A stretch of DNA of 64,000 nucleotides from NCED01 sp035493955 (GCA_035493955.1 DATJHI010000016.1:5789-69788), one strand, 5' to 3'. Shown: positions 1-12,079, counted from the first letter of the stretch. The notes: generated by a model not told the origin, from the sequence alone. Numbers and translations: made by a program.

Positions 1-145
1 CCTGCGTCACCTCGGTGGAGCCGAAGCACAGCAGAAGCAGGGCCGGCAGGATCAGGGCGAATTCGGTGGCGGCGATGCCCCTGCGGTCGCCGGCGAGGGT
101 GCAGCAGGCGAGGCGGACGCGGCGTCTGGCGGTGCGAAGGATCAT
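1..145 (-). CDS. TadE-like pilus assembly protein (partial, N-terminal part only)
   Basis: Only the first 48 codons lie in the window; the gene runs off the left edge. The start of an Arg-rich N-terminus is followed by GIAATEFALILPALLLLCFG, the hallmark of TadE-type pseudopilins: a short basic cytoplasmic stretch, the G..A.EFA motif and one hydrophobic helix. TadE-like proteins are minor pilins of the Flp/Tad adhesive pilus, inserted in the inner membrane and processed by the TadV prepilin peptidase. The ATG lies one base after the stop of the next TadE-like gene upstream, so the genes form one transcript. A TadE name rather than TadF is by motif only. Confidence 0.8.
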   Translation of the reverse strand, partial: MILRTARRRVRLACCTLAGDRRGIAATEFALILPALLLLCFGSTEVTQ

Positions 146-146
146 G

Positions 147-689
147 TCAGAAGGGCTCGTTCCGGAACACGGCGGTCCCCATCAGCAGCCGGTAGTTGCC
201 GTTCATGTTCGACATGTTGAACCCCAGGGGCCCGATGAACACCGGCCACTGGTAGAACACCTGAACCATCATGATGTCGCCGACGCCGCCCGTGTTGTAG
301 CTGAGGCTGGCGCTGTTGAAGGTCCCGTTCACCAGCGGATTGAGCTGGGTGACCGAGGTGAAGCTGTTGAATTTCTGCACGTTCACCTTCAGCCCGGAGC
401 AGGTGAACATCGCCTTGGCGTTGTTGCAGACGTCGGTCTGGAACTGGCTGCTGGTCATGGCCGCGTTCTGGGCCTGGCCGGTCATGATCAGGCGCGCCGA
501 CTTGGTCACCGCCGTCTGCAGCACCTGCTGGGCCAGGAACACCGTGCCGATCTGGAAGATGGCGAAGACGATGGAGAAGAAGGGCAGGGCGACGAAGGCG
601 AACTCCACCGCCGTGGCCCCGTCGCGCGATCGCGCCAGCCTGCTGAGGAAGCGGGGCAGGGTCGGGGAGGTGATGCGGCGCGCCGTCAT
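147..689 (-). CDS. TadE-like pilus assembly protein
   Basis: A protein of 180 residues. After a basic N-terminus it carries DGATAVEFAFVALPFFSIVF near residues 23-42, the TadE signature with the conserved Glu five residues after the processing Gly, then one membrane helix and a Ser/Asn-rich exported domain. Known family role: minor pilin needed for Flp pilus assembly. The ATG at 689 is chosen because it overlaps the TGA of the upstream tadG-like gene in an ATGA arrangement; a longer reading frame upstream only shadows that gene. Translational coupling with its neighbours on both sides is likely. Confidence 0.85.
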   Translation of the reverse strand: MTARRITSPTLPRFLSRLARSRDGATAVEFAFVALPFFSIVFAIFQIGTVFLAQQVLQTAVTKSARLIMTGQAQNAAMTSSQFQTDVCNNAKAMFTCSGLKVNVQKFNSFTSVTQLNPLVNGTFNSASLSYNTGGVGDIMMVQVFYQWPVFIGPLGFNMSNMNGNYRLLMGTAVFRNEPF

Positions 690-1990
690 TTCGACAGGTG
701 GGCCGATTGCACCGCCAGGGCGAACAGGCTGGACAGGGCGGCGGAGATGTCGCCCCCGGTCTGCACCTCGTAGAACAGTCCCGGCGAGGCGCAGTTCTGC
801 AGGGTGGGGCTGATGTTCGGCTGGAACGGGGCGATATTGTTCACGTAGAAGCTGTTCGACGGCAGCGGCAGATAGGTGGTGTAAAGCACCGCGATGCGGA
901 TGCCCCTGGTCTTGATGGTGTCGCACAGGGCGGTGTCGATCACCGATATCTTCCGGGTGACGCCCGAGCCGCTGTTGGTGTCTTCGTCCCCGACCCCGTC
1001 GGTTACGAAGAACATCACCTCTTGCGGCGTGTCGCCGCTGACGGCTGTGCCGCTGCCGGGATCAGGCATGAGGGTGTTCAGGCTCTGCATCGCCTTGGTG
1101 TAGTTGGTGTCCGTATCGTTGTTGTTGTTCGTCTTGCTCAGGTAGCTATTGGAATAGACCGTAAGGAAGTTGATATTTCCCGCCGCGGTCTTGGCGGTGC
1201 TCAAATTTGAAGTCAGCGGCTGGATGGTGTTGAAATTGGTGTCAAAGGTGTAGATCGCCATCTGATAGTTGGCGTTGTTGGTGTTTTCCGTGTTCTGGGC
1301 CGTGGTCATCAGGTTCTGGGCCGCCGCGCGCACGTTGTCGATCCGCAGGGTCACGCCGAGATTCTGGGAAAGCTGATAGTTGTCGATTCCGTGTGGATTG
1401 CCTGCGACGTCGCTGGAGGTGGGGTTGGTCTCGTGGCAGGCGAAGGCGCAGCCGCCCTGGGCCGAGGTGTTGTTGACCATGGTGTTGATGCCGGCCTGGG
1501 TGGCGGCGATGGCCATGGACGGGGAAGAGTCCAGCAGCAGGTAGAAATTGATGTTGGGGGCCAGGCCGGCGGTGGCCGTGGCGCTGCCGACGAGGTTGAT
1601 GCTGTTCATGCCGAGCGCCCCGGAAAAGGCGTTCTGGGAGGCGACGGTGTAGCTCACCGTGACCGTGCGGGCTAAGCCGGCGGTGACGATGTTAACCGTC
1701 ACGTTGGCCGGGGCATAGGTGACCCCCGCAATGGAGCTGGCCTGGGCGCCGAAGACGTTCTTGGCCGTGGTCGTGGCCGCCGCGGTCGTGCCCGCCATCG
1801 CCGTCGGCGTCACCGCGGCCAGGGCGGCGGCGTCCGCCGCGGCGTTCAACTGGGCCTGACGGTCCGCGGCCGAGGTGTAGTCGACCCCGACCCCCACCAT
1901 CAGCACCAGGGGAATGGCGGTGATGGCGAAGATCACGGCCACGGTCCCGCGCTTGTCCGTGGCGAACAATCGGGCGAGAAACTTCGACAT
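686..1990 (-). CDS. TadG-like protein with von Willebrand factor A domain
   Basis: A protein of 434 residues. The N-terminus has the TadG pattern: KRGTVAVIFAITAIPLVLMV, one membrane helix, then DYTSAADRQAQLNAAADAAA, the usual 'tad pilus N-terminal' motif. From about residue 145 a vWA-type domain starts with LLLDSSPSM, which fits the MIDAS metal motif DxSxS, and a later stretch VMFFVTDGVGDE fits the MIDAS Asp strand. TadG-like proteins are anchored in the inner membrane with the vWA part outside, and are thought to help anchor or assemble the Flp pilus. The ATG at 1990 is preferred over an in-frame TTG one codon earlier because AGGA lies at better spacing. First gene of the minus-strand tad transcript in view. 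Confidence 0.85.
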   Translation of the reverse strand: MSKFLARLFATDKRGTVAVIFAITAIPLVLMVGVGVDYTSAADRQAQLNAAADAAALAAVTPTAMAGTTAAATTTAKNVFGAQASSIAGVTYAPANVTVNIVTAGLARTVTVSYTVASQNAFSGALGMNSINLVGSATATAGLAPNINFYLLLDSSPSMAIAATQAGINTMVNNTSAQGGCAFACHETNPTSSDVAGNPHGIDNYQLSQNLGVTLRIDNVRAAAQNLMTTAQNTENTNNANYQMAIYTFDTNFNTIQPLTSNLSTAKTAAGNINFLTVYSNSYLSKTNNNNDTDTNYTKAMQSLNTLMPDPGSGTAVSGDTPQEVMFFVTDGVGDEDTNSGSGVTRKISVIDTALCDTIKTRGIRIAVLYTTYLPLPSNSFYVNNIAPFQPNISPTLQNCASPGLFYEVQTGGDISAALSSLFALAVQSAHLSK

Positions 1991-2149
1991 CAATCCTACC
2001 GGCCTCGTCAGGTTAATCGAGACAATGCCGGATTTGCGGTTTGCACCGCGTTAAGACCGAAGCGATTTCCTGAGGATTGACAAAGTGTCGCTGCCCCGTT
2101 GGGCCGATACGGGCTTTTCCCTCGCCTGTATCTGGCTTCTACTGCAACC

Positions 2150-4348
2150 ATGCGGGGAAGGTTAATCTATCTCATCCTGGCTTGGCTCACGCTGAGCGCC
2201 TCCGAAGCGCGGGCCGCAGCGGCCGCCCCGTCCAGTTGCACCTTGAACAAGCTTGCCGAGTTCCCGGTGACCATGGTGGGGATGAGGCCGATGATCTCCG
2301 CCAAGATCAACGGCCAGGAGGTCCGCCTGTTCATCGACAGCGGGGCCTTCTTCAGCACCATCTCGGCCGACGGGGCCAAGCGGCTCGGGCTTCCACTCTC
2401 GCCCGCCCCGTTCGGCTTTCAGATCAGCGGCGCCGGCGGTCGGGAAACCCCCAGCATCGCCACGGCCAAGAGCTTCGAAGTCGGCCCCTTCTCCTTTGCC
2501 AATGCCGAGTTCCTGACCAGCCCCCGGGCCGGCCTGGATTCGGGGGGCGTGGGTCTGCTGGGCCAAAACCTGCTGAACGCCGCCGACATCGAATATGATC
2601 TCGCCAACGGCGTGGTGCGTCTGATCCGTCCGGGCAAGGGTTGCGGGAAGGCGCCCCGGGCCTATTGGGCCCAGACCTACTCCGAGGTGGAGATCGAGCC
2701 GACCGACAACCCGCTCTCGCCTCAGATCATCGCCAAGGTGACGGTGAACGGTCACCAGTTCCGCGCCATGTTCGACACCGGGGCGGGAATGTCCGCCATG
2801 TCGCTGCTGGCGGCGACCCGCATAGGCGTCACGGCTCAATCCAAAGGGGCGGTTTCGGCCGGGAACAGCGGCGGTTTCGGTCCGCGCCGGTTCGAGACCT
2901 GGACGGCGCCGGTCGATAGTTTTTCGATCGGCGACGAAACCGTCAAGAACACGAGGCTGCGTTTCGGCGACATGGAATTGAACCGGGCCGACATGCTGAT
3001 TGGCCCCGACTTCTTCCTGTCGCATCGGATCTACGTCGCCAAGGACCAGAACAAGATCTACGTGACCTACAACGGCGGGCCGGTGTTCAACTTGGCGTCG
3101 GGGGCTTCCACGAGCGCCCCGTCCACGGCTCCGCCGCGCGCCGATGCGCAGCCGCCGGCCCAGGCCGCTCCCATCGATGCGGACGGCTTCAGTCGCCGCG
3201 CGGCCGCGTCCGTCTCCCGCCGAGATTTCGCCGGCGCCATCGCCGACTATAGCCGCGCGGTAGAGTTGGAGCCCAAGGTCGCCAAGCACCTTTATGACCG
3301 CGCCGTCGCCCGGCTCGACAACCGCCAGCCGGTGCTGGCCATGGCCGATCTGGGAGAGGCCCTGCGGTTGCAACCGGACTATCCTGAAGCCCTGGTGACC
3401 CGTGGTGCGCTCTATCTGACCCAGCGCGACGAAGCCAGGGCGCGCCCCGACTTCGAGGCGGCCTTGAAGCTGCAGCAGCCGGGCGTCCCGATAAGGCTGA
3501 CCATCGCCGCGGCCTACGAACGGATGTCGCTGTATGAGGCTGCGATCGGTCATTACGACAAATGGATCGAGGAACATCCTAAGGACCAGAACCTGGCCAA
3601 CGTCCTCAACAGCCGTTGCCGGGCCCGGGCGCTCTGGAACCATGAGCTCGACAAGGCCCTGGCCGATTGCGACGCGGCGCTCAGGATGCGGCCGCACACC
3701 GCGAATTTCCTCGATAGCCGCGGTCTGGTGCGTCTGCGCCTTGGCCAGTTCGACCAGGCCATCGCCGATTATGACGAGGCGCTGAAACTGCAGCCGAAGC
3801 AGGCGTGGTCGCTTTACGCCAGAGGTCTGGCCAAGCAGGGCAAGGCCCTGAAGGCGGACGCGGCCGCCGACATGGCCGCTGCCGTGGCCATGGACGCCAC
3901 GGTCGCCGCCCGGAGCAGGCAGTATGGCCTGACGCCCGCCGGTTCAGGCCCCGCGTCAACCCCGATCGCCGCGGGCCCTTCGCAGCCTCCACCGCCACAG
4001 CCGAAGCTTCCTATCGTCATCCAGTCGCCGAACGCCAATCCGGGTTGGCTGATCAGGCCCTCCTACGAGCAGACCGCGTTCTACTATCCTGAGCGGGCGC
4101 AACGGCTTTCGGTGGCGGGCAATGCGGTCGTCCAATGCAAGGTCGCCGCCGACGGCGCCGTGACCGACTGTTCCGTCGTGGAGGAAAATCCCGTCGACTT
4201 CGGGTTTGGGGCGGCGGCCATAAAGTTGTTGACCGCCTACGCTCAGTTCTCGCCAAAGATCGCCGAAGGTCACATTGTCGCCGGCGCCTCCATCAAGGTG
4301 CCGATAGCTTTCAGTACGGCGCCTCGGCCCGCGCCCGCGGCCCCTTGA
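2150..4348 (+). CDS. Exported retropepsin-like aspartyl protease / TPR / TonB C-terminal fusion protein
   Basis: A protein of about 732 residues with an unusual three-part architecture. Residues 1-24 look like a signal peptide (RGRLIYLILAWLTLSASEARA). Two retropepsin-like units follow, with catalytic-type triads DSG near residue 63 (LFIDSGAFFSTIS) and DTG near residue 209 (MFDTGAGMSAMS); two motifs in one chain could fold as an intramolecular dimer. Residues about 347-570 hold TPR-like helices (for example IADYSRAVELEPKVAKHLYD). The last about 95 residues match the TonB C-terminal fold (YPERAQRLSVAGNAVVQCKV). Expected in the periplasm. The ATG at 2150 is chosen because it begins the signal peptide; an in-frame start exists at 2099. 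Substrate unknown. Confidence 0.75.
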   Translation: MRGRLIYLILAWLTLSASEARAAAAAPSSCTLNKLAEFPVTMVGMRPMISAKINGQEVRLFIDSGAFFSTISADGAKRLGLPLSPAPFGFQISGAGGRETPSIATAKSFEVGPFSFANAEFLTSPRAGLDSGGVGLLGQNLLNAADIEYDLANGVVRLIRPGKGCGKAPRAYWAQTYSEVEIEPTDNPLSPQIIAKVTVNGHQFRAMFDTGAGMSAMSLLAATRIGVTAQSKGAVSAGNSGGFGPRRFETWTAPVDSFSIGDETVKNTRLRFGDMELNRADMLIGPDFFLSHRIYVAKDQNKIYVTYNGGPVFNLASGASTSAPSTAPPRADAQPPAQAAPIDADGFSRRAAASVSRRDFAGAIADYSRAVELEPKVAKHLYDRAVARLDNRQPVLAMADLGEALRLQPDYPEALVTRGALYLTQRDEARARPDFEAALKLQQPGVPIRLTIAAAYERMSLYEAAIGHYDKWIEEHPKDQNLANVLNSRCRARALWNHELDKALADCDAALRMRPHTANFLDSRGLVRLRLGQFDQAIADYDEALKLQPKQAWSLYARGLAKQGKALKADAAADMAAAVAMDATVAARSRQYGLTPAGSGPASTPIAAGPSQPPPPQPKLPIVIQSPNANPGWLIRPSYEQTAFYYPERAQRLSVAGNAVVQCKVAADGAVTDCSVVEENPVDFGFGAAAIKLLTAYAQFSPKIAEGHIVAGASIKVPIAFSTAPRPAPAAP

Positions 4349-4352
4349 GCGC

Positions 4353-4841
4353 CTATTTCTCGCCTTCGAAATAGTCCGCCGGCTGGATCCGGCCCAGGGC
4401 CTTGATCGTGGCGGTCCTGAAATCGGCGTCCCTGATCCCCGCCGCATAGGCGACCTTGCCGGTGTCGGGGTATTCGACGATGTCTGCCCCGCCCAGGGTC
4501 GAAAAGGCCAGGTATTTCAATGGCGCGTCCGAGGTGTTGACGATCTGGTGCGCCTCCTTGCCGGCGGGGGAAGCGATCAGGTCGCCGGCGCGCAGGGTCA
4601 GGCGCTCGCCGTCGAGCCGCAACTCCCCCGTCCCCTCCAGCACATAGAACAGCTCGTGCAGGATGTGATGCCGGTGGAAGGGCCAGGCCCGCTTGCCCGG
4701 CTCGACCATCACCAGGCTGCAGCCAAGCCCGACCGAGCCGACCAGGGGCCCCAGGCGGGCTATCCGGGCCGCGAAAGCCTGGCCGTCGCCGTTGTCCTTG
4801 ATCTCCACCGTCTCCAGATTGACGATCCGCCGTTCCGCCAT
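4353..4841 (-). CDS. Cupin-domain protein
   Basis: A protein of 162 residues forming a single cupin barrel. Motif 1 is visible as HRHHILHELFYVLEGTG (metal ligands HxH and Glu) and motif 2 as SPAGKEAHQIVN. Small cupins of this type bind a divalent metal and may be dioxygenases, isomerases or sugar/aldehyde-binding proteins; nothing in the sequence decides between these. It converges with the protease-fusion gene (4-base gap between the stops) and its promoter region faces the LexA-box/sidA region, with which it shares a 150-bp intergenic stretch. Confidence 0.75.
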   Translation of the reverse strand: MAERRIVNLETVEIKDNGDGQAFAARIARLGPLVGSVGLGCSLVMVEPGKRAWPFHRHHILHELFYVLEGTGELRLDGERLTLRAGDLIASPAGKEAHQIVNTSDAPLKYLAFSTLGGADIVEYPDTGKVAYAAGIRDADFRTATIKALGRIQPADYFEGEK

Positions 4842-4955
4842 GGCCGCCTCCGTTCCGTCTTGCGTGGGAGGCTAACGATCAAGATTCCGTTCTGTCCATG
4901 GTCTGTCATGGCCATCCCACGTCGCCCCTTGACGATGAGAACAAACCATGAAAAG

Positions 4956-4970
4956 AACGAAGACAGAACA
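4956..4970 (+). promoter_or_regulatory. LexA (SOS) operator, GAAC-N7-GAAC
   Basis: The sequence GAACGAAGACAGAAC is a perfect match to the alphaproteobacterial SOS box (direct repeat GTTC-N7-GTTC read on the other strand). It begins 36 bp before the sidA start codon and 153 bp before dnaE. A TTGACG element at 4930-4935 could be the -35 hexamer, so LexA would sit over the -10/start region and repress. A further GAAC at 4940-4943 is followed after seven bases by GAAA, a near-match that would form a tandem half-operator. The lexA gene itself is not in the window. Confidence 0.75.
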
Positions 4971-4991
4971 TGGAATGTGAAGGGACTTCCG

Positions 4992-5081
4992 ATGATCCGT
5001 CTGGCGCGTGACTCCATGGCCCTTGCTTCGGTGGCCGGCTTCGTTTGGATGGTCTGTACGGCGGCCCACATGGTGGGCTGA
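4992..5081 (+). CDS. sidA: SOS-induced cell-division inhibitor SidA
   Basis: A 29-codon gene encoding MIRLARDSMALASVAGFVWM followed by nine residues ending in MVG. It has a short basic N-terminus and one hydrophobic helix, so it should sit in the inner membrane. Three features point to SidA: exactly 29 residues, which is the known length of Caulobacter SidA; an upstream perfect LexA box; and its place directly before dnaE, as I recall from Caulobacter. Known role of SidA: made after DNA damage, it binds late divisome proteins (FtsW/FtsN) and blocks constriction. The identification rests on length, topology, operator and synteny, not on an alignment I could run. Confidence 0.75.
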   Translation: MIRLARDSMALASVAGFVWMVCTAAHMVG

Positions 5082-5108
5082 CGATTCGGGCGCGGGAGGG
5101 CAGGGGGC

Positions 5109-8546
<3,438 letters not shown>

Positions 8547-8591
8547 GGGCGGCGCGGAGGCGCACGGCAAGACCCCTATCCCATAGGAGGA

Positions 8592-8801
8592 TTAGGGCGC
8601 TTCCCAACTGCGCTCTTCGTCGTGCTCGCCGGGCATCGCCAGATCAGGCTGCTTTTGGATCAAGGCTATGCGGTCTTCGGCCAGTCGCTCCCAATGTTCC
8701 GCCATCTTGAGCATCTGGTCGCGGTGTTCGGCCGAATCCATGGTGGTGGCCAACCCGCGGCACTCCTTGGCGTGGAGACGGTACTCTGAGGCTTTCTTCA
8801 T
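8592..8801 (-). CDS. Small conserved protein with YRxxAxECRxLA motif
   Basis: A protein of 69 residues, cytoplasmic, mostly helical and charged: KKASEYRLHAKECRGLATTM then a second helix HRDQMLKMAEHWERLAEDR. The YRxxAxECRxLA ... LxxMAxxWxxLA pattern is common in short alphaproteobacterial proteins of unknown function. The same pattern appears as the C-terminal tail of the adjacent PAS protein. No catalytic residues are seen. It converges with dnaE. Confidence 0.65.
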   Translation of the reverse strand: MKKASEYRLHAKECRGLATTMDSAEHRDQMLKMAEHWERLAEDRIALIQKQPDLAMPGEHDEERSWEAP

Positions 8802-8899
8802 ATTTCACTCAACCCATCGGCCGGGCGTTCGTTCAACGTGCAGTTGATTATAAATAGCCCGGTGGGCGCGGTTGACGCAGAAGTGTAGGGCGGGGGCAG

Positions 8900-9484
8900 T
8901 TACACGCGCGCGGGTAAAAGGGCGCCCAACTTGGCCTGCAGCGCGTCGGCTTTGGTGTCGTATTCCTCGGCCAATCGGATAAGGGTCTCGGCGGCTTGGA
9001 CGTCGCCGACATTGTCCGCAAGCCGCCGGCATCGTCGCGCTTGCGCGCGGAAATCCTGGGCGCGGACCTCATCGGTCACATCCTCAAGGATGTTGACGGC
9101 GCCCCTGAACTTCCCATCCTTGTCGAAGATCGGCGTCGGCCAGGGACGGAAGTTCACCCGCGTGCCGTCTGGCCGCTCGGCCACCGCGGTCACCCCTCGG
9201 ATAGGGCGCTGGGTATTGATCGCCACCGCCATCGGGCATTCGTCGTGCGGTAAAAACTCGCCTGCGTTGGTGTAGAGCCGCCAGGTCACGCACCAGCGAT
9301 CCCGTCCGACTTCCGGTCGTCGGCCCGTAAAATCGATGCACGCGGAGTTGAAATAGGTGACGACGCCATCTTCGTCGGTCACGTAGATGGCCGCCCGGAG
9401 TTGATCCAGCGCGTCACGCAGCGCCTTTTCCCCTGCCGCTGCGGCGCCCAGCGCCCGCTCTACAAGGCCTTCGAGATCAGTCAT
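8900..9484 (-). CDS. Single-PAS-domain protein
   Basis: A protein of 194 residues. Residues about 20-140 form a PAS/PAC sensory domain (LRAAIYVTDEDGVVTYFNSA; later GAVNILEDVTDEV, the PAC-type end). There is no kinase, cyclase or DNA-binding output. Instead the C-terminus has a helical tail FRAQARRCRRLADNVGDVQ ... LIRLAEEYDTKADALQ that resembles the YRxxAxECRxLA small protein encoded just downstream. It lies 66 bp downstream of a hybrid histidine kinase on the same strand, so it could supply an extra sensory input or partner to that kinase; this is inference from position. Confidence 0.7.
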   Translation of the reverse strand: MTDLEGLVERALGAAAAGEKALRDALDQLRAAIYVTDEDGVVTYFNSACIDFTGRRPEVGRDRWCVTWRLYTNAGEFLPHDECPMAVAINTQRPIRGVTAVAERPDGTRVNFRPWPTPIFDKDGKFRGAVNILEDVTDEVRAQDFRAQARRCRRLADNVGDVQAAETLIRLAEEYDTKADALQAKLGALLPARV

Positions 9485-9550
9485 CGGCTGGCGCCTTCAG
9501 ACCGCACACGAGCCCAAGCGGAATGCCAGGTTCAGGGCGAACGTCCTGCC

Positions 9551-11758
9551 TCATTCGTACGCCCCTTCGTCCAACACGTCGCGCACTTTCGAAGCCAACT
9601 CGCTGGATCCGAAGGGTTTCGTGATCAGGCGTACGCCCTTGTCCAAGCGGCCGTGGTGAATGATGGCGTTCCGCGCGTACCCCGTTGTGAAGAGCACCTT
9701 GAGGCCTGGCCGCGCCTTACACGCCTGTTCGACGACCTGCGCTCCGGTCATGCCGCCGGGCAGCACGACATCGGTAAATAGCAGGTCCACCCGCGTCTGG
9801 CGCTCAAGCAACCGCAGCGCCGATGGACCGTCGTGGGCCTCGATTACCCGATAGCCCAGCTCCCGCAGGATATCGACCGAATAGGTCCGCACATCGTCGT
9901 CGTCTTCAAGGACCAGGATCGTTTCGTCCGCGTCGCCGTCCGGGGCCGGCAGATCATCCTCCGCGTCGGCCTCGGCGGTTTCCTGAGAGAGCAGGCGGGG
10001 GAGATAGATCTTCACCGTCGTGCCTTGGCCCACCTCGGAATAGATCTTCACGTGGCCGCCGGATTGCTTCACGAACCCGTACACCTGACTCAGGCCAAGC
10101 CCGGTGCCGTGCCCTACGGCTTTGGTGGTGAAAAAGGGTTCGAAGGCGCGATCGACCGTGTCCCGGTCCATGCCCTTGCCGGTGTCGGAAACTGAGATTC
10201 CGACATATTGGCCCGGCGAAACCTCGGCATAGTTGGCCGCGTAGGCTTCATCGATGTGGGCATTGGCCGTTTCGATCGTGAGGCGGCCGCCCTGAGGCAT
10301 CGCGTCCCTCGCGTTGACCGCGAGATTGAGAATTGCCGACTCCAACTCGTTCGCGTCGATTTCAACCTGCCAGAGGCCAGCGGCGAGCACCGTTTCCACC
10401 GCGACGGTTTCGCCCAGCGTGCGGTGGATCATCTCCGAAAGATTGGTGAGCACGGTGTTTATGTTGGCCGGCCTCGGATCGAGCGGCTGGCGACGTGAGA
10501 ACGCCAGCAGCCGTCGCGTGAGAGTGGCGGCGCGTCGGGCGCCTTTCAGGGCCTGGTGGGCCGATCGCCGCAGCCGCGCCGAGTCTTCCGGCAGATTCCG
10601 CTCGATGGTGTCGAGGTTGCCGATGATCACCTGAAGCATGTTGTTAAAATCGTGCGCCACGCCGCCGGTCAGCTGGCCCACCGCTTCCATCTTTTGCGAC
10701 TGCCGAAGCGCCTCCTCTTTGGCATGCAGCTCAGCCGTGCGCTCGGCGACCTGCTGCTCCAGGGTGGCGTTCAGTCCGCGCAGCGCTTCCTCCGCCTTGC
10801 GGCGTTCGGCCACTTCGCGTTGGGTCGCCTGGGACAGCCTGGTGTTGTCGATGGCGACCGCAGCCTCGGCGGCCAGCCCCTCCATGCCGCGCTCCGACCG
10901 CTCGTCGAACATGCCCGGCGTGGCGTGGCCGAAGAACAGGCCGCCCAGCACCTCTCCCGTCCGGGACATGACCGGCACCGCCAGGTAGGAGCGGACTGGA
11001 AGGTGGCCCTTTGGCATACCCTTGCGCGGCGCGTTCTTGCCGTAACGGGGGTCTTTGGTGATGTCGTCCGACCGTACGATGCCTTCGCCGTTGAAGGTCG
11101 GGGAGAAAACCGCCGTGTTGCGCGGCATGGGGAACTTAGAGAACGCCTCGATCGGGGCGCCGGAGAGGGTGTAGAGCATGTAGCTCTCGCCCCGGTCGTC
11201 CAGCAGATTGTAAAAGAACGCTCCAAACTCGGCGCCCGACAGCTCCACCCCGGCGTCCGTCACGATCTGGACGAGGCGGTGCAGATCAGTCTCTGCGGCG
11301 AGCTGCGAGCCGGCCCTGTTCAAGATCGACAGCGCCCGCCGTTCCTCGACGACGGCTTCTTCGGCCGCCCGTTGCCTCGATCGGTCGCGCAGGATTTTCA
11401 CGCACCCCGTGATCCGGCCGTCCTCGCCGCGGATGGGGTGCATCTCGCCGGCCGCCCAGACGCGGCTTCCGTCCTTGCGCAGCCGCCAACCTTCCTCGCC
11501 GCCGCCACGTCCCTTCGTGGCCGCATCGCGCAGTTCTCGCTGCAACTGACCCGCATCTGGGAAGAGGCAGTCGAGCGAGCAGCCCAGCATCTCCTCTTCC
11601 GTCCAGCCGAGGATGCAGTGTGCGCCTTCGCTCCAGCTGGTGACCCTGCCCTCTGGGTCGGTGCTGATGATGGCCGTCTCCGTCGCCGACTGAACGATCT
11701 GCCGCCATTCGGCAGCGGAGATCATGTCCGGCCGGAATTTAGCGATGTTGTCACTCAT
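9551..11758 (-). CDS. Hybrid sensor histidine kinase (PAS-GAF-HisKA-HATPase-REC)
   Basis: A protein of 735 residues with no membrane helix, so a cytosolic sensor. Order: PAS near residues 15-130 (ETAIISTDPEGRVTSWSEGA), GAF near 150-310, a coiled coil near 315-365, the HisKA phosphoacceptor in GGVAHDFNNMLQVIIGNLD with His near 377, a HATPase with NAVNARDAM-type N box and GTGLGLSQVYGF G box, then a C-terminal receiver (ILVLEDDDDVRTYSVDIL, phospho-Asp in LLFTDVVLPGG, Lys in ITKPF). The chain ends after the receiver, so a separate phosphotransfer protein or partner regulator is needed. The ligand is not evident. Confidence 0.85.
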   Translation of the reverse strand: MSDNIAKFRPDMISAAEWRQIVQSATETAIISTDPEGRVTSWSEGAHCILGWTEEEMLGCSLDCLFPDAGQLQRELRDAATKGRGGGEEGWRLRKDGSRVWAAGEMHPIRGEDGRITGCVKILRDRSRQRAAEEAVVEERRALSILNRAGSQLAAETDLHRLVQIVTDAGVELSGAEFGAFFYNLLDDRGESYMLYTLSGAPIEAFSKFPMPRNTAVFSPTFNGEGIVRSDDITKDPRYGKNAPRKGMPKGHLPVRSYLAVPVMSRTGEVLGGLFFGHATPGMFDERSERGMEGLAAEAAVAIDNTRLSQATQREVAERRKAEEALRGLNATLEQQVAERTAELHAKEEALRQSQKMEAVGQLTGGVAHDFNNMLQVIIGNLDTIERNLPEDSARLRRSAHQALKGARRAATLTRRLLAFSRRQPLDPRPANINTVLTNLSEMIHRTLGETVAVETVLAAGLWQVEIDANELESAILNLAVNARDAMPQGGRLTIETANAHIDEAYAANYAEVSPGQYVGISVSDTGKGMDRDTVDRAFEPFFTTKAVGHGTGLGLSQVYGFVKQSGGHVKIYSEVGQGTTVKIYLPRLLSQETAEADAEDDLPAPDGDADETILVLEDDDDVRTYSVDILRELGYRVIEAHDGPSALRLLERQTRVDLLFTDVVLPGGMTGAQVVEQACKARPGLKVLFTTGYARNAIIHHGRLDKGVRLITKPFGSSELASKVRDVLDEGAYE

Positions 11759-12049
11759 CCAGGCCTTCCCCTGTCCACCCGGTACGCTTGTCCTAGTCAG
11801 GAATTATTTGGCGCGTTCCGGCTAAAGGCGCCGTTCGATCGCCCGCCGTCTTTGTTTCCCCTTTGAACGGGCCGCTGCACAAGCGGAGCAATACCCAACG
11901 CTTACGCGACTAAACGGTTTCACTCCGCGAGGGCAAATCGATATCGGCGGTCCAGGGCGGGCCGCGCGCGGACGGTGTGCCGAACGTGGGCAACGCGCCA
12001 CCCTTTGTCGCCTTCGACGACAGCTCCCGTTTCACGGCGGAGCCGAAAA

Positions 12050-12079
12050 CCTCTCCTCCACCGTCCCGAAGAGGAGGGG
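12050..12079 (+). repeat. Inverted repeat (9-bp stem, 12-nt loop)
   Basis: CCTCTCCTC pairs with GAGGAGGGG across a 12-base loop, with one G-U pair. No T-run follows, so it is not a typical intrinsic terminator. It resembles the pyrimidine/purine-rich intergenic palindrome in the tsf-tmk gap (14250-14273), and both may be copies of a dispersed palindromic element. Confidence 0.4.

Noticed and set aside
4889..4903. GTTC-N7-GGTC, possible second LexA box in the cupin promoter
   Set aside because: The second half differs from consensus and it lacks support; the box at 4956 is the convincing one.
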